Shown: positions 25,294 to 37,669, counted from the first letter of the stretch. The stretch is 64,000 bases of DNA from Actinoplanes campanulatus (GCF_014647795.1 NZ_BMPW01000035.1:1-64000); one strand, 5' to 3'. Made by a program: numbers and translations. The notes: generated from the sequence alone by a model not told the origin.

Positions 25294-26342
25294 CGCTGGA
25301 GACCACCCTGGCGGCCATCCGGCCCGCCGACGACGGGGCCATGACCGCCGCCCGCGAGTTGCAGGCCCGGCTCACCAAGCCGGCCGGCTCGCTGGGCGTG
25401 CTGGAGGAGCTGTCGGTGCGCCTCGCCGGGCTGGCCGGGGTGTGCCCGCCGCCGTTGCCGGAGCCGGCCACCGTCGCGGTCTTCGCCGGCGACCACGGGG
25501 TGCACGCCCAGCGGGTGACGCCGTGGCCGCAGGAGGTCACCGCCCAGATGGTGGCGAACTTCGTGGCCGGCGGCGCGGTGGTCAACGCGTTCGCCCGGCA
25601 GGCCGGCGCGGACGTCATGGTGGTCGACGTCGGCGTGGCCATCCCGCTGCACGGCGGGCCGAACCTGCTGGACGCGAACGTGCGGCGTGGCACCCGGGAC
25701 ATGACGGCCGGCCCGGCGCTCACCCGTGAGGAGGCGCTGGCCGCCGTCGAGGTCGGCATCCAGGTCGCCACGACCCTGGTCGACCAGGGCGCCCGCGCGC
25801 TGCTCACCGGCGACATGGGCATCGCCAACACGACCCCGGCGGCGACGCTGATCGCCGTGTTCACCGGCGCGTCCGCGGCGGCGGCGACCGGGCGGGGCAC
25901 CGGCGTCGACGACGAGACGTACCAGCACAAGATCTCCGTGGTGGCGGCCGCCCTCGAGCGGCATGCGCCCGACCCCGCCGACCCACTGGGCGTGCTCGCC
26001 GCGGTCGGCGGTCTGGAGCACGCCGCGCTGACCGGGTTCATCCTGGGCGCCGCCGCGCGTCGCGTACCGGTGATCGTCGACGGTGTGATCGCGGCGTCGG
26101 CCGCGGTCGCGGCGGCGGCCTTCGCCCCGGATTCGGTGGCCGCCATGGTCGCCGGGCACCGTTCCGCCGAGCCGGGCGCCGGAGTGGCGCTCACCCACCT
26201 CGGCCTTGACCCGTTGCTCGACCTGGGCATGCGCCTCGGCGAGGGCAGCGGCGCGGTGTTGGCCCTGCCCGTCGTGTCGGCCGCGGTCCGCGTGCTGCAC
26301 GAGGTGGCGACGTTCGATTCAGCGGGAGTGTCCGAGAAGTGA
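25290..26342 (+). CDS. cobT: Nicotinate-nucleotide-dimethylbenzimidazole phosphoribosyltransferase
   Basis: 350 aa, full length. Activates the lower ligand base to alpha-ribazole phosphate. Family marks: LTKPAGSLGVLEELS (about 28), VAVFAGDHGVHAQRVTPWP (about 65), LLTGDMGIANTTPAA (about 170) and GTGVDDETYQHK (about 205); the catalytic Glu near the C-terminus is in the DLGMRLGEGSGA segment. GTG start in GTGA overlap with the upstream gene; its own stop overlaps the cobA start the same way, so the three proteins are made from one coupled message. Confidence 0.96.
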   Translation: MTLETTLAAIRPADDGAMTAARELQARLTKPAGSLGVLEELSVRLAGLAGVCPPPLPEPATVAVFAGDHGVHAQRVTPWPQEVTAQMVANFVAGGAVVNAFARQAGADVMVVDVGVAIPLHGGPNLLDANVRRGTRDMTAGPALTREEALAAVEVGIQVATTLVDQGARALLTGDMGIANTTPAATLIAVFTGASAAAATGRGTGVDDETYQHKISVVAAALERHAPDPADPLGVLAAVGGLEHAALTGFILGAAARRVPVIVDGVIAASAAVAAAAFAPDSVAAMVAGHRSAEPGAGVALTHLGLDPLLDLGMRLGEGSGAVLALPVVSAAVRVLHEVATFDSAGVSEK

Positions 26343-27544
26343 GCATCTATCCGTTGGGTCTGCGGATCGAGGGACGCCGTGTGCTGGTGGTCGGCGGTGG
26401 CACGGTCGCCACCCGCCGGGTGCCGGCGCTGATCGCGGCGGGCGCCCGGGTCGAGATCGTGGCGCCGGAGCTGACCCCCACGCTCCAGGGGCACGTCGAT
26501 GCCGGCCGGGCCGTCTGGACGCCGCGGCGCTTCGCGCCCGCCGACGTCGAGGGCGCGTGGCTGGTCCATGTCGCGATCGACGATCCGGAGGCGGCGGCTC
26601 AGGTCAGCCTGGCGGCCGAGGAACACCGGATCTTCTGCGTACGGGCGGACGACCGGGACGCGGCGACGGCCTGGACCCCGGCCGTCACCCGGCACGGTCA
26701 GGTGACCGTGGCGGTCACCGACGGTGGCGACCGTCGCCGTGCCATGGCGGTGCGCGACATGGTGGCCGGCGTGCTGGAGGCCACCCCACCGGCCGCGCCC
26801 GAGCTCAAGGGGGTGGCCCTGGTCGGGGCCGGCCCCGGCGACCCCGAGCTGATCACGGTGAAGGGCCGCCGCCTGCTCGCCGCCGCCGACGTGGTGGTGG
26901 CCGACCGGCTGATCCCCGGCATGCTCCTCGGCGAGCTGCGTCCCGAGGTCGAGCTGATCGACGCCGCCAAGATCCCGTACGGTCCGCAGGCCGCCCAGGA
27001 GGAGATCAACCGCATCCTGGTGGACCGGGCGAGCCAGGGGCGGTTCGTGGTCCGGCTCAAGGGCGGCGACAACTTCGTCTTCGGCCGTGGCGGCGAGGAG
27101 GCGCTCGCGTGCGCCCGGGCCGGTGTGCCGGTGCTGGTCGTTCCCGGGGTGACCAGCTCGATCGCGGCGCCCGCCCTGGCCGGCATCCCGGTCACCCACC
27201 GCGGGGTGGCGCACGAGTTCACGGTCATCTCCGGCCACATCCCGCCGGACCACCCGGACACGCTCGTCGACTGGGCGGCGCTGGCCCGGATGCGCGGCAC
27301 CGTCGTGGTGATGATGGGCCTGAGGAACCTGCCGAAGATCGCGGAGCGGCTGATCGCCGAGGGCCGCTCGGCGGACACCCCGGTCGCGGTCGTGCAGGAG
27401 GGGTCGACGGCCCACCAGCGGTCGCTGACCAGCACGCTCGGCGCGGTGGCCGAGGCAACCGCGGCGGCGGGCATCCGGACTCCGGCGGTCGTCGTGATCG
27501 GCGACGTCGTCACGGTCGGGGAGGGTCTGACGCTGAGCGGCTAG
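26339..27544 (+). CDS. cobA: Siroheme synthase-type fusion: precorrin-2 dehydrogenase plus uroporphyrinogen-III methyltransferase
   Basis: 401 aa. Residues 1-155: NAD-binding dehydrogenase/chelatase-like domain (RVLVVGGGTVATRRVPAL). Residues 160-401: SUMT domain with VGAGPGDPELITVKG, VVRLKGGDNFVFGRGGEE and VPGVTSSIAAPALAGIPVTHRG. It makes precorrin-2 and can oxidise it to sirohydrochlorin, feeding siroheme and cobalamin. Equivalent to CysG without the full central domain. Last gene of the operon, followed by a hairpin. Confidence 0.93.
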   Translation: MSIYPLGLRIEGRRVLVVGGGTVATRRVPALIAAGARVEIVAPELTPTLQGHVDAGRAVWTPRRFAPADVEGAWLVHVAIDDPEAAAQVSLAAEEHRIFCVRADDRDAATAWTPAVTRHGQVTVAVTDGGDRRRAMAVRDMVAGVLEATPPAAPELKGVALVGAGPGDPELITVKGRRLLAAADVVVADRLIPGMLLGELRPEVELIDAAKIPYGPQAAQEEINRILVDRASQGRFVVRLKGGDNFVFGRGGEEALACARAGVPVLVVPGVTSSIAAPALAGIPVTHRGVAHEFTVISGHIPPDHPDTLVDWAALARMRGTVVVMMGLRNLPKIAERLIAEGRSADTPVAVVQEGSTAHQRSLTSTLGAVAEATAAAGIRTPAVVVIGDVVTVGEGLTLSG

Positions 27545-27594
27545 CCGGCTCCGCTTCGAGCTGTAGCGCGCGTCACTCGTACCGGAAGAAGGGA

Positions 27595-27617
27595 CGCCGG
27601 GCCGAAACGGCCCGGCG
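27595..27617. terminator. Hairpin between convergent cobA and otsA
   Basis: Perfect 10-bp stem CGCCGGGCCG/CGGCCCGGCG with an AAA loop in the 80-base gap between two convergent genes; probably bidirectional. Confidence 0.65.
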
Positions 27618-27624
27618 CCCGATC

Positions 27625-29031
<1,407 letters not shown>

Positions 29032-29130
29032 GCTGAGTACACCTCCGAGTGGTTTCTGTTCCCAAGGTGAGCCTACTGTGTGTAAGCTCCCGCTCTCTCA
29101 CCACCTCCGCTCGGCCGCCCGGGCCGATGC

Positions 29131-29682
29131 GTGATGGACCCGCCGGGAACCGGGTGTCATCCTGTGCCGGTGACACCGCTCGATGATCATTCCCAGCGAC
29201 GGCGGCCGTTGTTCATCCCTGTGGTGATCGCCACGGCGGTGCTGACGGTCGGCGGCTTGGTCACCGGGTATCTGCTTTCCCGCGGCCGTGAGCCGAAGAA
29301 CCCAGAACCGGGCATTTCGCAGGGGCCCAGCCTGCTGGCGGTGGGGCCGTTGTGCCGGCCGGAGACGCAGGCGATGGGGGAGAAGGCGGGCGCCGTCGGC
29401 GAGCTGCGCCAGGTGCTGCGCGTGCGGACCGAGAGCCGTACGGTCGTCTGGATCTGTCAGGACGAGGAGGCGCAGCTCTACTACCACGCCAACAAGGGCG
29501 GCGGTGAGGCCAAGTGGGTCGAGAACAAGACGGCGCTGTTCCTCGCCGACGTGCGGCACAACGACGCCGGTGAGTTCTGGGCCGCGGCCGAGGACGGCGC
29601 GATCTTCGTGGTGACCGCCGACAAGCTGATCATCACGCACGAGGACGGCCGGGCCGAGGAACAGGACGTCGTCCCGGAGTGA
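29131..29682 (+). CDS. Hypothetical single-pass membrane protein
   Basis: Up to 183 aa; GTG 29131, ATG 29134 and a GTG near 29167 are possible starts. One N-terminal membrane helix (LFIPVVIATAVLTVGGLVTGYLL) puts the rest outside. The outer domain (about 65-180) is beta-rich and has two Cys (LCRPE, WICQDEE) that could form a disulfide. No family recognised. Divergent from otsA. Confidence 0.7.
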   Translation: MMDPPGTGCHPVPVTPLDDHSQRRRPLFIPVVIATAVLTVGGLVTGYLLSRGREPKNPEPGISQGPSLLAVGPLCRPETQAMGEKAGAVGELRQVLRVRTESRTVVWICQDEEAQLYYHANKGGGEAKWVENKTALFLADVRHNDAGEFWAAAEDGAIFVVTADKLIITHEDGRAEEQDVVPE

Positions 29683-29777
29683 CAGCCGGGGTTGTCGTTC
29701 GCCGCTCGCGGGCAGGTGGAAAGATTGTCCTTTGATCCCGGCACCGAAAACCCACGATCTCGGAGGTAGGGCACACC

Positions 29778-31446
<1,669 letters not shown>

Positions 31447-31454
<8 letters not shown>

Positions 31455-31860
31455 GCGTTTCATCTACGACGTGCCCGTGCGCTGGTCCGACATGGACGCG
31501 TACGGGCACGTCAACAACGCGCGCTTCCTCACTCTCTACGAGGAGGCGCGGGTGGCGATGTTCTTCGTCGGGGCCCGGGCGCACGGCCTGGGCTCCTTCG
31601 AGGAGGGCATCGTGATCGCCCGCCACGAGATCGACTACGTGCGGCCGATCGACTTCGGCGACCCGGTCCGCATCGAGATGTGGGTCTCCGAGCTGCGGGC
31701 CGCGGCGTTCACGGTCTCCTACGAGCTCTTCGACGACGGTGTGCTGGCCAGCCGGGCGAAATCCGTGTGTGTGCCGTACAACCTGGTCAAGGGGCATCCG
31801 CGCCGGCTCTCCGACGCCGAGCGGGAGTTCCTGGCGCCGTACGTCGAGGATCGGTCATGA
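31447..31860 (+). CDS. Acyl-CoA thioesterase (4-hydroxybenzoyl-CoA type hotdog)
   Basis: 137 aa from GTG at 31447. Hotdog fold with the catalytic region VRWSDMDAYGHVNNARFLTLYEEAR, where Asp and the His-Val-Asn-Asn turn are diagnostic of the YbgC/4HBT family. Substrate not told by context. It overlaps ettA upstream and the next gene downstream (ATGA), a three-gene coupled set. Confidence 0.9.
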
Positions 31861-32516
31861 GTTCCCACGGCCTGCTCGGGGTTCCCGATGCGGGCGCGTT
31901 CCTGGCGCGGCTCACCCGGCTCGATCCGGCCGCGCCGGTCCGGCTCCGGTCGTCCGGCGGGCGGACCGCACTCTGGGCCCGCCTCCCCTGGGAGGTGCTG
32001 GTCACCCGTGAGGTGGCCGGCCCCGGACCGGGCGATGCCACGGTCTCCGCCGCCGACCTGCTGGCCGTGCTGGCCGCCGGCGGGGAGTCCCTGCCGGAGC
32101 GCCGGGACACGCAGTGGCGGTGGCCGCTGCCGCCGGCCGCCAGCCGGGCCGTCGAGTCGATCTCCGCCGCTGAGCTGACTCGGTTGGCCGCGGCGGCCGC
32201 CGGGACTCTGCGGGAGGTCGCGTCGGGCGGCTTCCCGGGCCGGGCGGTCGGGCAGCGTGCGGTTCGCGACGCGCTCCTGGATCACGTCGCGTTGGTCGTC
32301 ACGCCCGAGGACGGCGCGCCCGTACAGATCTCCCAACGTCTCGTCCAGGCGGTCGCCCGGATGGGTTTCCTCGGTCCGCGGAACGCGGATCCGGCGGAGG
32401 TGAGGGTTCGGGTGGCCGGCGGCTGGGTGGGAATTTCTGCACCATATGGAGTAGCTTGGCGACAGAGCGTTCACAAATTGACCGTTATGCCGATGGTGAG
32501 TCACCCGAAAGGGTGA
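31857..32516 (+). CDS. Conserved hypothetical protein, 219 aa
   Basis: ATG in ATGA overlap with the thioesterase. No family recognised. Residues 10-60 look like a beta domain, the middle is helical (AAELTRLAAAAAGTLREVA), and the C-terminus is WRQSVHKLTVMPMVSHPKG. The last 25 codons are much more A/T-rich than the rest. The stop lies inside a 7-bp hairpin with a GAAA loop (32500-32517), perhaps a weak terminator. Confidence 0.7.
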   Translation: MSSHGLLGVPDAGAFLARLTRLDPAAPVRLRSSGGRTALWARLPWEVLVTREVAGPGPGDATVSAADLLAVLAAGGESLPERRDTQWRWPLPPAASRAVESISAAELTRLAAAAAGTLREVASGGFPGRAVGQRAVRDALLDHVALVVTPEDGAPVQISQRLVQAVARMGFLGPRNADPAEVRVRVAGGWVGISAPYGVAWRQSVHKLTVMPMVSHPKG

Positions 32517-32645
32517 CGCCACCTCGTTCTTCCGGCTCCGCCCTCTCGTTAGGGGGATGACCTTCAGGAACGGTACGGGTACCGTCTGCCCTCGGATCCA
32601 CTGCAACACCCGGCTCTGGGTCTGTTGGGGAGTGAGGTGCACACG

Positions 32646-33227
32646 ATGCCGTGGTGGTCATGGCGTCCGGGATCGGCTGCGAGCAATGAGCCGGATACCG
32701 GTGGCGAGGTGGCGGTGCAGAGCACCGTTCGCGTCGGTGTCCCGGCCCAGCGCGAGCCGAGCCGCTCCGGAGTTCCGTCCGAACTGTCCGCGACCGGATC
32801 GTCCGATCTGGTCATACCGGTGCAGCTCGCGCGTGTCGGTAAGGCGCTCGATCTGCTCGACATCCGGTTCCTCGCCGACGGCGGCGGCAGCCTCCTGGCG
32901 ATGTGGGAGCGGCACGCCGTGCTGTTCACCCTGGAGGGACCGGACGACGAGATCCTGGTGATGCGGGCCCGCCCGCACGCGACGGTCCCGCCGGACTGGG
33001 CCGACCGCGCCTACCGGGTGGTCAACGAGTGGAACCACACACGCCGCTTCTGCAAGGCCTACGTGGGTGACCCCACCGAGCGGGGCCAGCTCCCGATCTA
33101 CGCGGAGCTCCAGGTCCCCCTCGCCGCGGGCGTCCACGACACCCTGCTGGTCGAGCTGCTCGACTGCGGCGCCGCGGTCGCCACCTCCTTCGTGGACTGG
33201 CTACACGACGAAGGCGCTTTGCTTTAA
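32646..33227 (+). CDS. YbjN domain-containing protein
   Basis: 193 aa from ATG at 32646 with GAGGTG upstream. After a disordered N-terminus (1-55) the YbjN fold runs from about 60 to the end: VGKALDLLDIRFLADGGG, RAYRVVNEWNHTRRFCKAYVGD, ELLDCGAAVATSFVDWLHDEGA. Known: a tetrameric type III secretion chaperone-like fold of unclear role, widespread in actinobacteria. The gene ends just before a strong inverted repeat. Confidence 0.85.
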   Translation: MPWWSWRPGSAASNEPDTGGEVAVQSTVRVGVPAQREPSRSGVPSELSATGSSDLVIPVQLARVGKALDLLDIRFLADGGGSLLAMWERHAVLFTLEGPDDEILVMRARPHATVPPDWADRAYRVVNEWNHTRRFCKAYVGDPTERGQLPIYAELQVPLAAGVHDTLLVELLDCGAAVATSFVDWLHDEGALL

Positions 33228-33247
33228 TTGCTTCGCTTCGCTCCGCG

Positions 33248-33346
33248 GCGATTCGCCTTGTAACCGGTGACTTGGGGCTCGGTTTTCCGCCACCGCAAAC
33301 CCCGCGGCGTCGAAAAACCGAGCCCCAAGTCACCGGCGGCGAATCG
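33248..33346. repeat. Large inverted repeat with extra direct copies
   Basis: A perfect 23-bp inverted repeat has arms 33264-33286 and 33314-33336. Outside it, GCGATTCGCC (33248-33257) is repeated inverted as GGCGAATCGC (33337-33346), extending the hairpin past a short bulge. After the right arm, the sequence CCCCAAGTCACCGGCGG occurs a second time (33354-33370), followed by TCGCGGG as in the first copy. Lies between convergent genes, so it could be a bidirectional terminator, but the nested repeats look more like a mobile palindromic (REP/MITE-like) element. Confidence 0.75.
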
Positions 33347-33382
33347 CGGGCACCCCAAGTCACCGGCGGTACATCGCGGGTT

Positions 33383-34651
33383 CTAGCGCAAGGGGAACAT
33401 GCCGATCCGGCCGTGGAATTCGCGGCCCAGCTGGTCGGTGTCCGAGCCGACGAGCAGGCCGTCCGGGGTGACCAGGAAGGTTCGCACGCCGACGCCCCGC
33501 GACCGGGTGGGGTTCCACTCCAGGGCCTTGCCGGTGCCCGGGCTGACCGCGCCGATACCGGGCCGGGAGACCGCGCCCGGCCCCGGTCCGTTGCCGTCCG
33601 TGCCGTACGGGTTGTCGAACCACCGCTGGTGCCCGCCCAGGTAGACGGCCGGCCCGGTGATCGCCACGGCGTACAGGGAGTCGCCGCCGGTGCGCTGCAC
33701 CCACGTCGGGTTCAGCCGTCCGGTGGCCCGGACCTCGAACCGGGCGGCCGAGTCGCACAGCTTCTGCGCCGATGACGCCCGGCCGGTCGCGGCCACCACG
33801 ACGTACGAGCCGTCCGGTGAGAATTTCACCTGCCGCAGGTAGGTGTCGAAGCCCTTCATGCAGGTCGGCTTGAACGCGTCGGTGTACCAGTTGACCAGGC
33901 CGGCCCCGGAGCCGCCGACGTCGAACTGCGCGATCTGGGTGCGGTCCGCGCCGTTCGACCGCAGGAAGGCGCCGACCGCGATCAGCCGGTTGCCGTCCGG
34001 TGAGACGTCGAAGTGCTCCACCCGGACCCGTTTGAGGCCCGGCCCGGCCAGCCGCGCGTCGAAGCCCTGGTCCACCGAACCGGTTTCGCCGTTGAGCCGG
34101 ACCAGCCCGAGCCGCTGCACCCCGTTGACCGCCGAGAACGTGCCACCCGCGTAGAGCCGCTCACCCCGGCTGACCAGTGCCCGGATGTCACCCCAGTTGA
34201 CCCGGGCGTTGAAGGAGCCGTACCGGGTGTTGTCACGCAGCGACATCCGGGCGAGACCGCGCTGTTGCGCCCCGTTGACGGTCTTGAACGCGCCACCCAT
34301 GTACACCGAGTGGTCGGGCCCGGCGGCCAGCGAGTAGACCGCGCCGTCCACCTGCGGGGCGAAGGTCCGGATCGCGCCGTCGTTCAGCCCGAACGCGAAG
34401 ATGTTCTTCCGCTCGTAGGTCTGCCGGCGGCTGCTGTCGGCCACCTTGGTGAAGGCCCCGCCGACCACCACCGTGTCGCCGACCAGCGCCAGCGACCACA
34501 CCGTCCCGTCGAGCACGTGTGGCGTCCAGTCCACCGGATCATCGGAGACCACCGACGGGTGCGCGCGGTCGGCCGTGGCCGGCACGGTATCGATCAGCGC
34601 CGGAACGGCGACGACCGCGACAGCGGCGGCAGCGAGCAGGCGACGGCGCAT
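33383..34651 (-). CDS. Secreted beta-propeller protein (DUF5122/delta-60 repeats)
   Basis: 422 aa. Sec signal peptide (RRRLLAAAAVAVVAVPALIDTVPATA). The mature part has repeated blades of the form VVVGGAFTKV, VYMGGAFKTVNG, LYAGGTFSAVNG, LIAVGAFLRSNG, each ending FDARL- or FNARV-like, which is the DUF5122 propeller pattern. Two Cys in TCMKGF and KLCDSA may pair. Extracellular; function unknown. ATG at 34651 with GGGAG upstream. Confidence 0.88.
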   Translation of the reverse strand: MRRRLLAAAAVAVVAVPALIDTVPATADRAHPSVVSDDPVDWTPHVLDGTVWSLALVGDTVVVGGAFTKVADSSRRQTYERKNIFAFGLNDGAIRTFAPQVDGAVYSLAAGPDHSVYMGGAFKTVNGAQQRGLARMSLRDNTRYGSFNARVNWGDIRALVSRGERLYAGGTFSAVNGVQRLGLVRLNGETGSVDQGFDARLAGPGLKRVRVEHFDVSPDGNRLIAVGAFLRSNGADRTQIAQFDVGGSGAGLVNWYTDAFKPTCMKGFDTYLRQVKFSPDGSYVVVAATGRASSAQKLCDSAARFEVRATGRLNPTWVQRTGGDSLYAVAITGPAVYLGGHQRWFDNPYGTDGNGPGPGAVSRPGIGAVSPGTGKALEWNPTRSRGVGVRTFLVTPDGLLVGSDTDQLGREFHGRIGMFPLR

Positions 34652-34714
34652 GAGATGGCTCCCGAGATCGTTAGTGACAATACGATCAACGAGCCATCGC
34701 CGGTCGCGACACTG

Positions 34715-35104
34715 TCAGTGGGCGGGCTCCGCGCTATCCATCGTGTTCACCATGAAATGTGCCGCTCGCTCGAGATAGTCCCAGAGCTCCGCCTCGTACG
34801 GCGCGGGCAGTTCGAGTGAGTCGACCGCCACCCGCATGTGCCGCAGCCAGGCGTCGCGGGCCTCCGCGTCGACCCGGAACGGCGCGTGCCGCATCCGCAG
34901 CCGGGGATGCCCGCGACTGTCCGAGTACGTGCTGGGGCCACCCCAGTACTGGATGAGGAAGAGCGTGAACCGGTCGGCGGCCGGCCCCAGGTCGTCCTCC
35001 GGATACATCGGGCGCAGCAGCGGGTCTTCCGCGACGCCTTCGTAGAACTTGTCCACGAGGCGCCGGAACGTGGGTTCGCCGCCGACGGCTTCGAAGAAGG
35101 TCAC
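34715..35104 (-). CDS. glbO: Truncated haemoglobin, group II (GlbO-like)
   Basis: 129 aa from GTG at 35104 with GGAGAG just upstream; a longer frame to 35203 lies inside the MFS gene. 2-on-2 globin: FFEAVGGEPTFRRLVDKFYEGV at the start, the YWGG region (QYWGGPSTYSDSRGHPRLRMRH) with the proximal His, and helix H at the end. Binds haem and oxygen; in actinobacteria thought to protect against NO and to support respiration. Its start overlaps the MFS stop (GTGA). Confidence 0.93.
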   Translation of the reverse strand: MTFFEAVGGEPTFRRLVDKFYEGVAEDPLLRPMYPEDDLGPAADRFTLFLIQYWGGPSTYSDSRGHPRLRMRHAPFRVDAEARDAWLRHMRVAVDSLELPAPYEAELWDYLERAAHFMVNTMDSAEPAH

Positions 35105-36378
35105 CTCTCCATCCTGCCAGCACCCGCGGCGGGTTCCGGCAGGCCCTGGCGTGGCCAGGACAGAACGATGAGAAGCATCACGACGGCGCCGCCGATGCTC
35201 CACAGCCCGACCACGAGCGGCAGCCGGAAATGGTCGGCCAGAAGCCCGGTGACGATGACGGCGGTGAACTGGGTGACCTGCACCCCGCTGCCGACGACCC
35301 CGAAGGCGCGGGCCCGGTAGCCGTCCGGCACGGCCAGCGTGAAGTTCGCGTTGAGGGTCGGCAGCAGCGCGCCCTGGGTCAGTCCGGAGAGCATCACCAG
35401 CGCCGCCACGAACGGCGCCGGCGGCCCGAAGATCGACGGCACGAGAAGCAACGGCATGGACACCGCGAGGTACGGGACGAGCCGTGCCCGGCGGTGGGCG
35501 GGCACGAGCCGGCTGAACAGGATGCCGCCCAGTACGAACCCGAACGGCCCGGCCGCCATGATCAGGCCCTGGTCGAGGTTCGACGAGCTGTGGCCGGGGG
35601 TGCCCTCGACGGCCCAGGCCGCGGCGAGCCCCTCCGGGACGATGGCGAAGACGGTGACCGTGAACACCACGGTAACGATGGAGCGCAGCAGCGGATGGGA
35701 GAAGACCAGCCGGAACCCCTCGCCGGTCTCGCGCAGCAGGTGGGTCCGTCCGCTGTCCGGGTTCGTGGCCGGCCGGGGCCGCACCCCGGACGCCACCAGC
35801 AGCGCCGAGAACAGGAAGGTCAGGACGTCCAGGCCGAGGGCGATCCGCGGGGTGAGGGCGACGGCCAGGGTGGCGCCGGCCAGGTAGCCGACCACCTGGG
35901 CGGTCTGGCTCGCGGTCTGCTGGAGCGCGGTGGCCAGTGGCAGCCGCTCCCGCCCGACCAGCTCCGGCAGCAGCGCCGAGCGGGCCGCCTGCGCGGGCGG
36001 CGCGGCGAGCCCGGCCAGCAGCAGGATGAGCAGCATCAACGGCACCGGCATGTGCGGCACCAGCAGCAGCGCGATCAGCGCCATCCGGGTCAGGTCCGCG
36101 ACGATCATGACCCGGCGGTACGGGTACCGCTCAGCGATCGCGGACAGCAGTGGCCCGACGATCCAGGGCAGGAAGCCGACCGCGAACGAGGCCGCGGAGA
36201 GCAGCACCGACTGGCTCTTGTGGTAGACCAGCACCGTCACCGCGGCCCGGGACAGGTAGTCGCCTAGCCAGTTGATCAGGGTTGCGAGATAGACCGCGCG
36301 GTACTCACGGAGGCGGAAGAGGCTTCGGAAAGTAGCGTTCCCCCCACTGTGTGTAGCCGTTCTGGGGTCGTTCGCCAC
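35101..36378 (-). CDS. MFS transporter
   Basis: 425 aa from GTG at 36378, preceded by GGAGG at five bases; an ATG four codons earlier (36390) is the alternative. About 12 membrane helices, with the MFS loop-2 type motif RYPYRRVMIVADLTRM and a central cytoplasmic loop near 195-220. Resembles the MefA/enterobactin-exporter (MFS_3) group, probably an exporter; substrate unknown. Coupled to the haemoglobin gene by GTGA. Confidence 0.9.
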   Translation of the reverse strand: MANDPRTATHSGGNATFRSLFRLREYRAVYLATLINWLGDYLSRAAVTVLVYHKSQSVLLSAASFAVGFLPWIVGPLLSAIAERYPYRRVMIVADLTRMALIALLLVPHMPVPLMLLILLLAGLAAPPAQAARSALLPELVGRERLPLATALQQTASQTAQVVGYLAGATLAVALTPRIALGLDVLTFLFSALLVASGVRPRPATNPDSGRTHLLRETGEGFRLVFSHPLLRSIVTVVFTVTVFAIVPEGLAAAWAVEGTPGHSSSNLDQGLIMAAGPFGFVLGGILFSRLVPAHRRARLVPYLAVSMPLLLVPSIFGPPAPFVAALVMLSGLTQGALLPTLNANFTLAVPDGYRARAFGVVGSGVQVTQFTAVIVTGLLADHFRLPLVVGLWSIGGAVVMLLIVLSWPRQGLPEPAAGAGRMER

Positions 36379-36577
36379 CGAAGCCTCCATCGCTTTCGAC
36401 GATCGCCGAAGCACGACGAAGGCCGTGCGCGCCCGCTGATCTTCGGGGGATGGGCGCGCGGCATGAGCAGAATCTGTAGCGGATTCTGCCCGATCGTCCT
36501 AGTCGATGCTAGTGAAGTCGAGTCGAAGATTGGCCGTTCGGGCGAGGTGGAATCGGGTCCTGTGCTTTATCTGCTGG

Positions 36578-37669
36578 TCAGGTGGCTCCGCCTGGCCGCT
36601 GCGGGTCGGTCGGGGTAGGCGAGGAATTCTCGCCGCCACCGAGCCACGCGGGCGGAACGGCGCTGCGCGGCAGGAGCCGGGACGCCGCGATCCGCTCGGA
36701 CAGCCCCGAGGTCTCCAGTGCCTCGGTCAGCGCCCGGCGCAGATCCCGCTGGATCACCACCTGACTGTCCGCGGTGGTCTTGGCGATCGTTCGGATCACC
36801 GCGCCGTCCACGGTGAGCTGTTCGACGCCGATCACCTCCGGCGGCTCCAGGAACTCGGTCTGGTGCTCCGGCTCGGTCGCCACCGACCCGGCGGCGGTCC
36901 TCAGTACGGCGACCGCCTCCTCCGAGCTGACGAAGCCGATCGGGATGTCGATCACGACCATCGCCCAGCCCTGGCTCTTGTTGCCGACCCGGACGATCTC
37001 ACCGTTGCGGATGTACCACAGCACACCCCGGGCGTCGCGGACCGTGGTGATCCGCAGCCCGACGCTCTCCACCACACCGGTCGCCTCGCCCAGGTCGACC
37101 GTGTCGCCCACGCCGTACTGATCCTCCAGCAGCATGAACAGGCCGGCGATCAGATCCTTGACCAGACTCTGCGCGCCGAAGCCGAGCGCCACACCGACGA
37201 TGCCGGCGCTGGCCAGCAGCGGTCCCAGGTTGAAGCCGAGCTCACCCATCACCAGCAGCGCGGCCATCGTGAAGACCACCGCGCTGACGAAACTGCGCAG
37301 CACCGAACCGATCGCCTCGGCCCGCTGCCGGCGCCGCTCCGGGATGAACTGTCCCTCCTCGGCGGTGACCGTCACCTTCTCCCTGAGCGGCCTCAGCAGC
37401 GCCGGCATCGACGCGCGCGAGGTGCTCGACGCCAGCCGGGAGATGGCGCGGTGCAGCAGCCACCGGATGAGCATCGCGACCAGAATGATCCCGATGATCC
37501 GCAGTGGCTTGATGACCACCACGTAGCTGCTGTTGCCCAGCCACTGGCTGCCGGTCCAGTCGACGATCCGGTCACAGAGCACGTTCTCGTCGCACGCCTT
37601 CTTGACGTCGGGACTCGAGTAGTAGTCCGGCGTCGAGGGCGAAGGTGAGGGGGGAGCTAAGAGGAACAC
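36578..37669 (-). CDS. Mechanosensitive ion channel, MscS family
   Basis: 363 aa. Three to four membrane helices in 45-155, then the pore and beta domain: GIVGVALGFGAQSLVKDLIAGLFMLLEDQYGVGD, followed by VESVGLRITTVRDARGVLWYIRNGEI split across the beta-barrel. N-terminal extracytoplasmic segment contains two Cys (KKACDENVLCDR). Opens under membrane tension. GTG start at 37669. Divergent from the HNH gene across an A/T-rich promoter region of 190 bases. Confidence 0.94.
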   Translation of the reverse strand: MFLLAPPSPSPSTPDYYSSPDVKKACDENVLCDRIVDWTGSQWLGNSSYVVVIKPLRIIGIILVAMLIRWLLHRAISRLASSTSRASMPALLRPLREKVTVTAEEGQFIPERRRQRAEAIGSVLRSFVSAVVFTMAALLVMGELGFNLGPLLASAGIVGVALGFGAQSLVKDLIAGLFMLLEDQYGVGDTVDLGEATGVVESVGLRITTVRDARGVLWYIRNGEIVRVGNKSQGWAMVVIDIPIGFVSSEEAVAVLRTAAGSVATEPEHQTEFLEPPEVIGVEQLTVDGAVIRTIAKTTADSQVVIQRDLRRALTEALETSGLSERIAASRLLPRSAVPPAWLGGGENSSPTPTDPQRPGGAT

